From Cereibacter azotoformans (GTDB lineage: Bacteria; Pseudomonadota; Alphaproteobacteria; Rhodobacterales; Rhodobacteraceae): 64,000 bases of DNA. Below are positions 18,329 to 27,286 of the stretch, piece by piece. The stretch is from assembly GCA_017599285.1 (NCBI GenBank), contig JAGFXX010000001.1:1488001-1552000 (forward strand). Reading direction: 5' to 3'. The notes beneath the pieces were generated by a model, which was not told the origin of the DNA, searched no databases, and worked only from the letters and a program-made list of their open reading frames with translations. The translations under genes were made by a program, and so were the position numbers. Numbering within the stretch: position 1 is the stretch's first letter; each line of letters starts with the position of its first letter.

Positions 18329-19245
18329 CGGACCTCTCGGTTCCAGTGTTCGGGAACGGTGACCTCGAGGGCGCCCTCGATCGCCCGCAGATCGAAGGGC
18401 GGCACCATCCGCTCGCGCTCGCCGTCGCGGGCAACATGCCAGACCCGACGATGCCCCTGCGGCAGGTCGATCTCGACATGCGGGCCGCTCATCATCATGT
18501 AGTTCTGATCGACGCTGGCATAGCCCAGCGCCAGCGCCACGGCGTTGCGGAACATGCCAAGCCGCCCCGTGTTCGGCGCGATGAAGACCACCAGATCCCC
18601 GGCCGCCACCCGCTCGGCGCCGTCCAGGTTCATCTGCTCGAGCTGGAAGGCGTTGTTCACGACAAAGACCAGCGGCGAGCGCACGACGCGCTCCTCGCCC
18701 CCGGCCCGGACGCGCAGCCGCAGGGGCCGTCCCATCCGCGCCAGAACCTTGAGGACCGACCAGTAGGCCAGCGCCCGGCTGCGGCCCCACCGCTTGTAGA
18801 TCTCCTCGCGCGTCTCGAGGATCGCGGGATAGACGCCGAGGCTTGCGTTGTTCAGGAACACCTCGTCGTTCACCGTGGCGATCCGGATGGGGGCGGTGCG
18901 CCCGGCGCAGATCACCGCGACCGCCGCCTCGAGTTCCTGGGGCAGAAGCAGGGACCGGGCGAAATAGTTGAAGGTGCCCAGCGGCAGGATCCCCATCCGG
19001 CGCCCCGAGCCCGCCATCGCCGCTGCGACAGCGCAGATGGTGCCGTCGCCGCCCGCGGCCACGATCGTGCCGAAGCCGCGGTTCACCGCCTCCGCCGCCA
19101 CCGAGGCGAGGCGGCTGCCGTCTTCGACCAGTTCCAGGTGAACCGGCACCTGCTGCGCCTCGAAGGCGGCGCGGACGCGATCCGCGTCCTCGCCCTTGCC
19201 CGAACCGGCATTCATCACCACGCAGATATCCGGCTCGGGCATCAT
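18325..19245 (-). CDS. Diacylglycerol kinase-family lipid kinase
   Basis: A 306-residue member of the DagK/YegS catalytic family. The nucleotide-binding AAGGDGT is at about residues 64-70 with an N-terminal NAGSGKG near residues 12-18, and the family NNAF and PNTG elements follow. Such enzymes phosphorylate diacylglycerol, ceramide or related lipids; the substrate here is unknown. It is followed directly by the metallophosphoesterase with an ATGA overlap, an arrangement that could pair a lipid kinase with a phosphatase. Confidence 0.85.
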   Translation of the reverse strand: MMPEPDICVVMNAGSGKGEDADRVRAAFEAQQVPVHLELVEDGSRLASVAAEAVNRGFGTIVAAGGDGTICAVAAAMAGSGRRMGILPLGTFNYFARSLLLPQELEAAVAVICAGRTAPIRIATVNDEVFLNNASLGVYPAILETREEIYKRWGRSRALAYWSVLKVLARMGRPLRLRVRAGGEERVVRSPLVFVVNNAFQLEQMNLDGAERVAAGDLVVFIAPNTGRLGMFRNAVALALGYASVDQNYMMMSGPHVEIDLPQGHRRVWHVARDGERERMVPPFDLRAIEGALEVTVPEHWNREVR

Positions 19246-19315
19246 GGTCTCCGCACTCGCGCTCCGCGGCCCTGTCGCCGCCGGGCCAAACGTTCCCGGC
19301 GGGGCGCGGTTCCTC

Positions 19316-19888
19316 TCAGGCCGCGGCCGCGCGGTCGGGCTCGAAGACGTCGATGCGGAACAGCCGGTCGAGGTTGCAGGCCGTCAGCGACCGGCCAAGG
19401 GCCGCGCCCAGCCGCGCCTGAGGGCGGAAGGCCTCGTCCGGCGCCTCGAACAGCAGGCTGCGCAGGCAGAGGATGTCGGCCGCGGGCGCGACCGCCTGCA
19501 GGCGGAGCGCCAGCCGCTCCAGTTCCTCGGGGGACAGGTCCTGCAGCACGCCGTTCAGCACGACGAGATCGAAGGGGCCCTCGGGAATGTCATGGGGCAC
19601 CCGCCCCTGAAGGAAGTCGGTCCGGGCAAAGCGCGCCGGCAGGGCCCGCGCCTCGACCAGCGCCTCGGCGTCGGCATCAAGCCCGACATACTGATCGCAG
19701 CGCACGACCAGGCCGCGCGCCAGCGCCCCCGCGCCGCATCCCAGTTCCAGCACCCGGCGGTAGTGCTGCCGCGGCAGGAACGCCAGGGCCTGACCGAACA
19801 TCCGCCGTTGCGGGAAGCTCAGGGCAACGGTGGGATTGCCCGCAATGTCGAGGCAGCGGTCCAGTGTCTGGGCCAGGGTCACACTCAT
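19316..19888 (-). CDS. SAM-dependent methyltransferase (NodS-like)
   Basis: A 190-residue class I methyltransferase. Motif I VLELGCGAGAL is near residues 46-56, an acidic YVGLDAD follows at about 70, and FDLVVLNGVLQDL marks motif IV. Size and opening (SVTLAQTLDRCLD) resemble NodS-type proteins, but no substrate is implied by the neighbours. I chose the ATG at 19888 behind GGAGAAG; the frame opens 11 codons earlier. Confidence 0.75.
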   Translation of the reverse strand: MSVTLAQTLDRCLDIAGNPTVALSFPQRRMFGQALAFLPRQHYRRVLELGCGAGALARGLVVRCDQYVGLDADAEALVEARALPARFARTDFLQGRVPHDIPEGPFDLVVLNGVLQDLSPEELERLALRLQAVAPAADILCLRSLLFEAPDEAFRPQARLGAALGRSLTACNLDRLFRIDVFEPDRAAAA

Positions 19889-20015
19889 CTTCGTCTTCTC
19901 CGGGGTTGTCTTCGGCCGCAAGAGGCGGCGGCGTCAGCACAATTCCCGGCGCCCCTCGGCGTTCCCCCCTTTATCCGAAAGGAGAGGACTGTTGCGGCAA
20001 TGCCGCAGGTTCCTC

Positions 20016-21068
20016 CTAAAGTTGTCTTTTTTCTTGCATTGGTTGATCCGGCGGATCCCGCAGAAGGAGCGTCTCCTGCCTTTCTTCAAGATAATCATGC
20101 ACATAAACCTCACGCACCAGGGCGAGCACCAGCGCGGCCAGCGGCGTGGCAAGCAGAAGCCCCATCAGCCCGAACAGCACCCCCATCAGCAGTTGCGCCG
20201 AGATGATGAGGGCCGGCGGCAAGGAAACCCTCTCCTTCTGGATGATGGGCGTGACGACGTAGCTCTCGACGGCCTGGACGGTGAGGAACACGGCCAGCAC
20301 CAGCCCCACCTGGCTCCAGCCCTCGGGCATGGCCAGCAGCAGCGCCGGCACGGCCGAAAGGACCGGACCGATGTTCGGAATGAAGGTGAGGATCGCCGCG
20401 ATCAGTCCCAGGATGAAAGCCAGCGGGATGCCGATGAGCCAGAGCCCGAGCCAGGTGAAGAGCCCGACAAAGCTCATCGAGATCAGTTGCCCGCCCAGCC
20501 AGTTGCGCAACGTATGTCCCGCGACATCCATCACTTCCTCGCCGCGCGGGCGCAGCTCCGGGGACAGCAGCGCCCGCAGGCCGCGCCGGTAGAGACCGGG
20601 ATCAATGGCCGCATAGAGGCCCACGAAGAGGATGATGACGAAGTTGCCGATCGCGCCGAAGGTGGCACTGACCGCGGTCGAGGCAAAGCCGCCCTCGCCC
20701 GACATCAGCCGCGACGGGGCCAGGCGGCCCAGGAGCGAGGGGCCCCAGCTGAAGCTTGAGATCCTGTCACGCAGGCTTTCAAGCGCCGGCGGAAGCTGGC
20801 GCGCCAGTTCGTCGGCCTGCTCGAGCATGGCCGGAGCGAAGGCGAGGAAGCTGCCGATCAGCCCCGCCGTCACCAGCAGGATGAAGAGCGCAATGGCGCC
20901 CCCCCGTCCGACGCCGGTCACACGCGAGACGAGCCCCGCTCCGGCCGAGAGGAACACGCCGAACAGGATGCCGGCGAAGATCACCAGAAGAACGTCAGCC
21001 GCCAAGAGGATCAGGAGCGCCAGCACGAAGGCCAGCACCGAAAGGGAAACCGCGCGCCGGCTCATCAT
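20016..21068 (-). CDS. AI-2E family (PerM-type) permease
   Basis: A 350-residue membrane protein with about eight hydrophobic segments: two near the N-terminus, a soluble helical stretch (about 75-130), then a block of long helices including the family-typical FIPNIGPVLSAVPALLLA. Members include TqsA-like exporters of autoinducer-2 and Na+/H+ antiporters, so the transported species is uncertain. Two adjacent Met codons begin the gene (21068 or 21065). It stands alone. A short inverted repeat TGCGGC-AAT-GCCGCA at 19993-20007 lies just past the stop but has no T run. Confidence 0.8.
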   Translation of the reverse strand: MMSRRAVSLSVLAFVLALLILLAADVLLVIFAGILFGVFLSAGAGLVSRVTGVGRGGAIALFILLVTAGLIGSFLAFAPAMLEQADELARQLPPALESLRDRISSFSWGPSLLGRLAPSRLMSGEGGFASTAVSATFGAIGNFVIILFVGLYAAIDPGLYRRGLRALLSPELRPRGEEVMDVAGHTLRNWLGGQLISMSFVGLFTWLGLWLIGIPLAFILGLIAAILTFIPNIGPVLSAVPALLLAMPEGWSQVGLVLAVFLTVQAVESYVVTPIIQKERVSLPPALIISAQLLMGVLFGLMGLLLATPLAALVLALVREVYVHDYLEERQETLLLRDPPDQPMQEKRQL

Positions 21069-21254
21069 GCCTCCGTCCGTGGTGCGGGGCCGATGAGCCC
21101 GTGGACAGAGGCAACGTGGTGGCGGGCAAGCTGTTCCGAAGCCCCGGCGGCGGGCTGCGAGCTCAAGTGAGGGGGCACGTCGTCGCGGATCGCATCGCGT
21201 GGATGCCGCCGCCGCGATCCCCTCGCGCTCCGGGCCCGCGACCGGCGTCCCTCC

Positions 21255-22532
21255 TCAGCGCGGCGGCAACTCGTGGCGGCGGCGCACCGTCGCGGGACGG
21301 CCCGGCAGGCCAAGGCGCGCGTCGTTGCGCGCCTTCTCCGAGACGACCTGCCCCTTGGCGATCACGCAGAGCCGGTCGGGCCGGAGCCGCAGCGCCTCGA
21401 CCGGGTTGCCCGCGTCGAGCACCACGAGCGAGGCCACCGCCCCTTCCCTCAGCCCGTAGTCGAGGCCCATGATCTTCGCATTCTCGGCCGTCACCATGTC
21501 GAAACAGCGCCGCATCTCGTCGGGATGGGTCATCTGCGCCACATGGAGGCCCATGAAGGCCACGTCGAGCATGTCGGCCGTGCCCAGCGAATACCACGGG
21601 TCGAGGACGCAATCCTGCCCCCAGCCCACGGTGATGCCCAAGGCCTGCATCTCCTTGACCCGCGTCAGGCCGCGCCGCTTGGGGAAGCTGTCGTGGCGGC
21701 CCTGCAGCACGATGTTGATGAGCGGGTTCGGGATCGCCGCGATCCCGGCCTCGGCGATCAGCGGCAGGAGCTTGGAGACATAGTAATTGTCCATGGAATG
21801 CATCGAGGTCAGATGCCCCGCCGCCGCCCGGCCCTGAAGGCCCGTGCGCAGCACTTCGGCGGCATAGGTCTCGATATGGCGGCTGAGCGGATCGTCGGTC
21901 TCGTCGCAATGGAAATCGATCGGAAGGCCACGGTCCGCCGCGATCTCGCACAAGTCGCGCACCGAGGCCGCGCCGTCCGCCATCGTCCGCTCGAAATGCG
22001 GGATGCCGCCCACGACATCCACGCCCATGTCGAGCGCGCGCAAGAGGTTCGCCCGCGCCGTCGGGTCGCGGTAGAGCCCGTCCTGCGGAAAGGCCACGAG
22101 CTGCAGGTCCATCCAGCCCTTGACCTTTTCGCGCACCGCCAGCATCGCCTCGACACCCAGGAGCCGGTCGTCGCAGACATCGACATGGGTCCGCACGGCC
22201 AGAAGACCCATGCTCGCCGCCCAGTCGCAATAGGCCAGCGCCCGCTCGGCCATGGCCTCGACGGTCACGATCTCCTTCAGCTCGCCCCAGAGCCGGATCC
22301 CCTCCAGAAGCGTCCCGCTCGCATTCACGCGCGGCAGCCCATAGGAGAGCGTCGCATCCATGTGGAAATGGGGATCGACGAAGGCCGGGCTCACCAGATC
22401 GCCCGTGGCCTCGATCACCCGTCCGGCCTCGGTCCCGAGCGCCCCGATGGCGGCGATCCGGTCGCCCCGGATGCCCACATCGGCCACGCGCCCGTCGGGC
22501 AGCGTGCCCCCCTTGACGATCAGATCGAACAT
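21255..22532 (-). CDS. Cytosine deaminase-like amidohydrolase
   Basis: A 425-residue metal-dependent hydrolase of the CodA / N-isopropylammelide type. Metal ligands are visible as PHFHMD near residue 54, HCDETDD near 210, and GHLTSMH near 240; WGQDCVLDPW near 310 carries the conserved catalytic Asp. It probably deaminates cytosine, isoguanine or a related ring. Its ATG shares one base with the stop of the upstream permease gene (TGATG), so it is the last gene of a nucleoside/nucleobase ABC transporter operon, which supports a base-salvage role. Confidence 0.85.
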   Translation of the reverse strand: MFDLIVKGGTLPDGRVADVGIRGDRIAAIGALGTEAGRVIEATGDLVSPAFVDPHFHMDATLSYGLPRVNASGTLLEGIRLWGELKEIVTVEAMAERALAYCDWAASMGLLAVRTHVDVCDDRLLGVEAMLAVREKVKGWMDLQLVAFPQDGLYRDPTARANLLRALDMGVDVVGGIPHFERTMADGAASVRDLCEIAADRGLPIDFHCDETDDPLSRHIETYAAEVLRTGLQGRAAAGHLTSMHSMDNYYVSKLLPLIAEAGIAAIPNPLINIVLQGRHDSFPKRRGLTRVKEMQALGITVGWGQDCVLDPWYSLGTADMLDVAFMGLHVAQMTHPDEMRRCFDMVTAENAKIMGLDYGLREGAVASLVVLDAGNPVEALRLRPDRLCVIAKGQVVSEKARNDARLGLPGRPATVRRRHELPPR

Positions 22533-23479
22533 CAGCGTTCTCCCCTGTTGAACGGCTGCATCAGCGCCGCAGGCACTTCGGCCCGGCGCGACATGAGGAC
22601 AAGCGCCGCGATCGAGAGCGCATAGGGCGCCATCAGGAAGAGCTGGTAGGGCACGACCTGCCCCACCGGCGTCTGCTGAAGCCGCACCTGCAGCGCGTCG
22701 AAGGCGGCAAAGAGGAGCGCGCCGAGCACGGCCTTGCCGGGCCGCCACGCGCCGAAGACCACCAGCGCGATGCAGATCCAGCCGCGGCCGTTCACCATCT
22801 CGAAGAAGAAGCTCGAGAAGGCCGAGAGGGTGAGGAAGGCGCCCCCGACCGCCATCAGCCCCGAGCCCACCATCACCGCGCCGATACGGAGCCCGGTGAC
22901 CGAGAGCCCCTGCGCATCGACCGCCGAAGGATTCTCGCCCGCGGCCCGCACGGCCAGACCGAGCGGCGTCCGCCAGAGGACCAGCGCCGTCAGCGCCGCC
23001 ACGGCAAAGGCTGCGTAGGTCAGCGGCGTCTGGGCAAAGAGCGCGGGCCCCAGCAGCGGGATCTCGGACAGGAGAGGCACCTCCCAGACGGCGAAGGGCT
23101 CGATCCGCGGCGGGCTCGTGACCTCGGGCAGGATCAGCCGATAGGCGAAGTAGCTGGTCGAGGTGGCCAGGAGCGTGATCCCCAGCCCCACGACGTGCTG
23201 CGAGAGGCCGAAGGGCACCACGAGCACGGCGTGCAGAAGGCCGAAGAGCATTCCCGACAGCATGGCCACCGCCACGCCCTCCCAGAGCCCGGCCCCCGCC
23301 CAGACGGTGATCCAGCCCGAGAAGGCGCCGATCACCATGATCCCCTCGATCCCGAGGTTCAGCACGCCCGCCCGCTCGCAGATCAGCTCGCCCATCGTGG
23401 CGAAGATCAGCGGCGAGGCGATGCGGACCGCCGCGGCCCAGAAGGTCGCGGACAGCAGAATGTCGAACAGGCTCATCAT
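22532..23479 (-). CDS. ABC transporter permease, nucleoside type (second)
   Basis: A 315-residue inner-membrane permease of the BPD_transp_2 family with about eight to nine helices. The early GELICERAGVLNLGIEGIM is the hallmark of BmpA-type (nucleoside) systems and distinguishes it from sugar permeases. The start at 23479 overlaps the preceding permease gene (ATGATGA). Partner of the permease, ATPase and binding protein encoded upstream in the same operon. Confidence 0.92.
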   Translation of the reverse strand: MMSLFDILLSATFWAAAVRIASPLIFATMGELICERAGVLNLGIEGIMVIGAFSGWITVWAGAGLWEGVAVAMLSGMLFGLLHAVLVVPFGLSQHVVGLGITLLATSTSYFAYRLILPEVTSPPRIEPFAVWEVPLLSEIPLLGPALFAQTPLTYAAFAVAALTALVLWRTPLGLAVRAAGENPSAVDAQGLSVTGLRIGAVMVGSGLMAVGGAFLTLSAFSSFFFEMVNGRGWICIALVVFGAWRPGKAVLGALLFAAFDALQVRLQQTPVGQVVPYQLFLMAPYALSIAALVLMSRRAEVPAALMQPFNRGER

Positions 23480-24519
23480 CCGCGCACCACCCGGAACCGG
23501 ATCAGAAGGATCGCCAGCACCATGAAGAGGAGCGAGGTGGCCAGCAGCATGTCGGCGATGTAGGTGGGCACGCCGGCGGCCCGGCTCATGCTGTCGGCGC
23601 CGACGAAGACGCCCGCCACGAAGAGCGCAGCCGGCACCACCGCCAGCGGATTGAGCAGCGCGAGCATGGCCACGATGATGCCGGTGTAGCCGAAGCCGGG
23701 CGACAGATCGAGCGTGAGGTGCCCCTTCAGCCCCGCCACCTCCGAGAAGCCCGCCAGCGCCGCAAGCCCGCCCGAGAGGAGCGCGGTCTTGACCAGCACA
23801 CTGTCCACCGGGATGCCGGCAAAGCGCGCGGCGCGGGCGTTCAGACCCACCGCCCGCATCTCGTAGCCGAGCGCGGTGCGCCGCTCGATCACCCAGACCG
23901 CGACGGCCGCGATCAGCGCAAGCGCGAAGCCCCAATGGAGGCGCAGGCCATCCACGATGCGCGGAAGGCGGGCCTCCTTCGCCAGGGGCGCCGACTTGGG
24001 CCAGCCCATTCCCATCGGATCCTTCAGCGGCCCCTCGAGGAGGTAGCTGACGAAGAGCAGCATGATGAAGTTGAAGAGAAGCGTCGTCACCACCTCGTCC
24101 ACGCCGAAGCGGGTCTTGAGCACGACCGGCCCCAGCAGCACCACCGCCCCCGCGGCCATGGCGGCGAGCGCCATCAGCGGCAGGACGAGGGGGCCGCCGA
24201 CCGCACCCGTGCCCAGAAGGACCGTGACGATGGCCCCGGCGTAGAGTTGCGCCTCGGCCCCGATGTTCCAGAGCCGGGCGCGGAAGGCCACGGCCACGGC
24301 AAGCCCGGTGAAGATCAGCGGCGTCGCGCGGTTCAGCGTCTCGAGAGCGGCGAACTTCGACCCCACCGCGCCCTTCACGATCAGGCCCAGCGTGGCGAGC
24401 GGGTCGGCGCCTGCCACCGCGGCCAGGCCCGAGGCCACGGCGATGGTGGCCAGCAGCGCCGCGGCCGGCAGTCCGGCCCGGCGAAGCGCCGAGGGATTGG
24501 CTACAGGCTCAAGCCGCAT
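23476..24519 (-). CDS. ABC transporter permease, nucleoside type (first)
   Basis: A 347-residue BPD_transp_2 permease. The segment ATPLIFTGLAVAVAFRARLWNIGAEAQLYAGA is summarised by its family core FRARLWNIGAEAQ at about residues 76-88, typical of purine nucleoside permeases. I chose the ATG at 24519 (MRLEPVANPS) because the open frame upstream lies deep in the ATPase gene; even so it overlaps that gene's end by 11 bases. Coupled to the second permease by a four-base overlap. Confidence 0.92.
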   Translation of the reverse strand: MRLEPVANPSALRRAGLPAAALLATIAVASGLAAVAGADPLATLGLIVKGAVGSKFAALETLNRATPLIFTGLAVAVAFRARLWNIGAEAQLYAGAIVTVLLGTGAVGGPLVLPLMALAAMAAGAVVLLGPVVLKTRFGVDEVVTTLLFNFIMLLFVSYLLEGPLKDPMGMGWPKSAPLAKEARLPRIVDGLRLHWGFALALIAAVAVWVIERRTALGYEMRAVGLNARAARFAGIPVDSVLVKTALLSGGLAALAGFSEVAGLKGHLTLDLSPGFGYTGIIVAMLALLNPLAVVPAALFVAGVFVGADSMSRAAGVPTYIADMLLATSLLFMVLAILLIRFRVVRG

Positions 24520-26029
24520 CGGCGAATCCGTGGCCGGCCATCCAGAGGCCAAGTTCGGCCTGGCTCATCGTGCCGCGGGCGAAACCGGGCGAAAGGCGCC
24601 CTTCGGACATGACATGAACGGTGTCGGACAAGGACATGATTTCATCCAGATCTTCCGAGATGAGGATGACCGCGGCCCCCTCGTCCCGCGCCTTCAGCAG
24701 GCGGGAATGCACATAGGTGATGGCCCCGATGTCGAGGCCCCGCACCGGCTGGTTGGCCAGGATGATCCGGGGGCCGGGCTCGAGCACGCGGCCGAGGATC
24801 AGTTTCTGCATGTTGCCCCCCGACAGGAGGCGGATGCGCGTTTCGGGGCCGGGGCAGCGCACGTCGTAGGTGGCGATGATGCCGTCGGCAAAGGCGCGGG
24901 CCGCGCGCCAGTCCATCCAGCCGCCCTTCGCGAAGCGCGAACGGTAGCCTTCGAGAATGGCGTTCTCGGTCAGGGTGAAGTCGGCGATGGTGCCGGTGGA
25001 ATGCCGGTCCTCGGGGATGCGGGCGATGCCCGAGGCCACGGCGGTTCGCGGCGTCCACCGGACCACCTCGGCGCCCGCCAGCTCGAGCCGCCCCTCCTCG
25101 GGGCGCACGAGGCCCGAGACGAGGTCGGAGAGCGCCGCCTGCCCGTTCCCGGACACGCCCGCAAGCCCGGTGATCGTGCCCGCGCGCAGATCGAGGCTGA
25201 CGCCGCGCAGGCCGGTGGCCGAGCCTTGCGACGGCGTCGTCACCCGGTCGAGCCGCAGGAGCACCGGGCCCGGCTTCGGCGGGGCGACGGCGGGCGGCAT
25301 GATCTCCTCACCCACCATCAGCGCGGCCAGCCGGTGCCGGTCGGTCTCGGCGGTGGCCACCTCGCCCACCACCCGCCCGTGCCGCAGCACGACGCAGCGG
25401 TCGGCCACACCCATCACCTCATGCAGCTTGTGCGAGATGAAGATGATCGACAGCCCCTTCGCCACGGCGAGCTTCAGCGTGCGGAAGAGCGCCTCGGTCT
25501 CCTGCGGGGTCAGGACCGCGGTCGGCTCGTCGAGGATCAGGATGCGCGCGTCGCGGTAGAGCGCCTTGAGGATCTCGACCCGCTGCCGCTCGCCCACCGA
25601 GAGCGTGCCCACCCGCGCGTCGGGATGGACCGCAAGGCCGAAGTCCCGCGACAGCGCCTCGATCCGCGCGCGCGCCGCCCTCCGGCCGAGGGACAGGCGC
25701 CAGAGGGGCGCGGTCCCGAGAAGGATGTTCTCGAGCACGGTCAGGTTGTCGGCCAGCGTGAAATGCTGGTGCACCATGCCCACGCCGGCCGCCAGCGCGG
25801 CGCGCGGATGGCCGGGCGGCAGCGGCTGGCCGAAGACCTCCACCGTGCCCTCGTCGGCCACATAATGGCCGAAGAGGATGTTCATCAGCGTCGTCTTGCC
25901 CGCGCCGTTCTCGCCCAAGAGGGCCACGACCTCTCCCCTGTGCAGGGAGAGGCTGATGCCGGCATTGGCCAGAAGGGACCCGAACCGCTTGGTGATCCCC
26001 GAAAGACGCAGGACGACCGGATCGATCAC
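24509..26029 (-). CDS. ABC transporter ATPase, nucleoside type (two nucleotide-binding domains)
   Basis: A 506-residue duplicated ATPase. The first domain has Walker A GENGAGKTT near 38, the signature SVGERQ near 140 and Walker B ILILDEPTAVL. The second domain is degenerate, with GVSGNGQ replacing Walker A and LSGGNMQK as signature. This asymmetric form is usual in BmpA-type nucleoside importers. The start is a GTG at 26029 that overlaps the binding-protein stop (GTGA); no ATG fits. Confidence 0.93.
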   Translation of the reverse strand: MIDPVVLRLSGITKRFGSLLANAGISLSLHRGEVVALLGENGAGKTTLMNILFGHYVADEGTVEVFGQPLPPGHPRAALAAGVGMVHQHFTLADNLTVLENILLGTAPLWRLSLGRRAARARIEALSRDFGLAVHPDARVGTLSVGERQRVEILKALYRDARILILDEPTAVLTPQETEALFRTLKLAVAKGLSIIFISHKLHEVMGVADRCVVLRHGRVVGEVATAETDRHRLAALMVGEEIMPPAVAPPKPGPVLLRLDRVTTPSQGSATGLRGVSLDLRAGTITGLAGVSGNGQAALSDLVSGLVRPEEGRLELAGAEVVRWTPRTAVASGIARIPEDRHSTGTIADFTLTENAILEGYRSRFAKGGWMDWRAARAFADGIIATYDVRCPGPETRIRLLSGGNMQKLILGRVLEPGPRIILANQPVRGLDIGAITYVHSRLLKARDEGAAVILISEDLDEIMSLSDTVHVMSEGRLSPGFARGTMSQAELGLWMAGHGFADAA

Positions 26030-27030
26030 GAGGATTTCGGCTCGCTGTCGTCGATGGCGACGGTGAAGGTGCCGGCCCGGATCGCGGCCTCGCGCTCGGC
26101 CACGAGGGCCTTGGCCTCTTCCGGCACCTTGTCCTCGAAGGTGCCCAGCGGCGCGAGCGACGAGCCGCCTTCCTTCATGAAGGAATAGACGCCGTAGTCG
26201 GCGGCCGTGAAGTTGCCGGCCTGAACCTCCTCGACCGCCCGGTCGAAGGTCGGCTCGAAATGCCAGATCGCCGAGGCGACCACCGTGTCGGGATAGTCGC
26301 CCTGCGTGTCGATCACGTTGCCGATGGCCAGCACGCCCCGCTCCTTCGCGGCATCCGACACGCCGAACCGCTCGGCATAGAGAAGGTCGGCGCCGTTCTC
26401 GATCATGGCGAAGGCGGTCTCCTTCGCTTTCGGCGGATCGAACCACGAGCCGATGAAGCTGACCTGGAAGGTCACGTCCGGCTTGACCTCGCGCGCGCCC
26501 GCCATGAAGGCGTTCATCAGGCGGTTGACCTCGGGGATCGGGAAGCCGCCGACCATGCCGATGTTGCCGGCCGTCATGGACCCGGCAATGAGACCAGTCA
26601 GGTAGGCGGCGTCCTGAATGTAGTTGTCGAAGACGGCGAGGTTCGGGATCGACTCGTCGGGCGGCAGGCTCGACCCCATGAGGAAGGCCACGTCGGGATA
26701 TTCGGCCGCCACCTCGCGGGCCTCCTGCTCGACGCCGAAGATCTCGCCCACGATCAGCCTGACGCCGCTTTCGGCATATTCGCGCATGACGCGGGGATAG
26801 TCGGTGTTGGCCACATTCTCGGTGAAGGTGTATTCCACCCGCCCTGCAGCGCGGGCCGCCTCGGCGGCCTTGTGGATGCGGCTGACCCACTGCTGCTCGA
26901 CCGGCACGGTATAGATGCCGGCGACCTTCAGCGCCTCCTGCGCGCGCAGCGTCCGGGGCAAGGCCCCCAGCGCAAGCGCCGCCCCTCCGGCCATCAGAAG
27001 CCCGCGCCGTGTGGTTGCGAATCCCGTCAT
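26026..27030 (-). CDS. BMP-family nucleoside-binding protein
   Basis: A 334-residue periplasmic binding protein of the basic membrane protein (BmpA/Med/PnrA) family. The N-terminus TTRRGLLMAGGAALALG resembles a Tat-type or long signal peptide, so it is soluble rather than a lipoprotein. Family elements include GEIFGVEQEAREVA and GMVGGFPIPEVNR. First gene of a five-gene operon ending in the deaminase, which argues for uptake of nucleosides or bases to be deaminated. Confidence 0.92.
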   Translation of the reverse strand: MTGFATTRRGLLMAGGAALALGALPRTLRAQEALKVAGIYTVPVEQQWVSRIHKAAEAARAAGRVEYTFTENVANTDYPRVMREYAESGVRLIVGEIFGVEQEAREVAAEYPDVAFLMGSSLPPDESIPNLAVFDNYIQDAAYLTGLIAGSMTAGNIGMVGGFPIPEVNRLMNAFMAGAREVKPDVTFQVSFIGSWFDPPKAKETAFAMIENGADLLYAERFGVSDAAKERGVLAIGNVIDTQGDYPDTVVASAIWHFEPTFDRAVEEVQAGNFTAADYGVYSFMKEGGSSLAPLGTFEDKVPEEAKALVAEREAAIRAGTFTVAIDDSEPKSS

Positions 27031-27286
27031 GTCACCCTCTCGTCCTGTCGGATAAGTTTTGCGCGACGGTAAGACGGTGGCGCGCCACGGGCAAGGCCGC
27101 CGCTCCTGCCCGAAAGTCGGGCAGCCTGTCGGAATCGTTACAGACTGATTAATCCGCGAAAAATCTGTTACCTGCTCCGGTTAGGGAACTTGCCAGAATC
27201 CGTTTCAGGCCGTTAGCTGACACTAATCGCCGCTCCGCTCGCGGAAGAACGGCATTCGGCACGACAACAACCGGGAGAAAGTTCCG

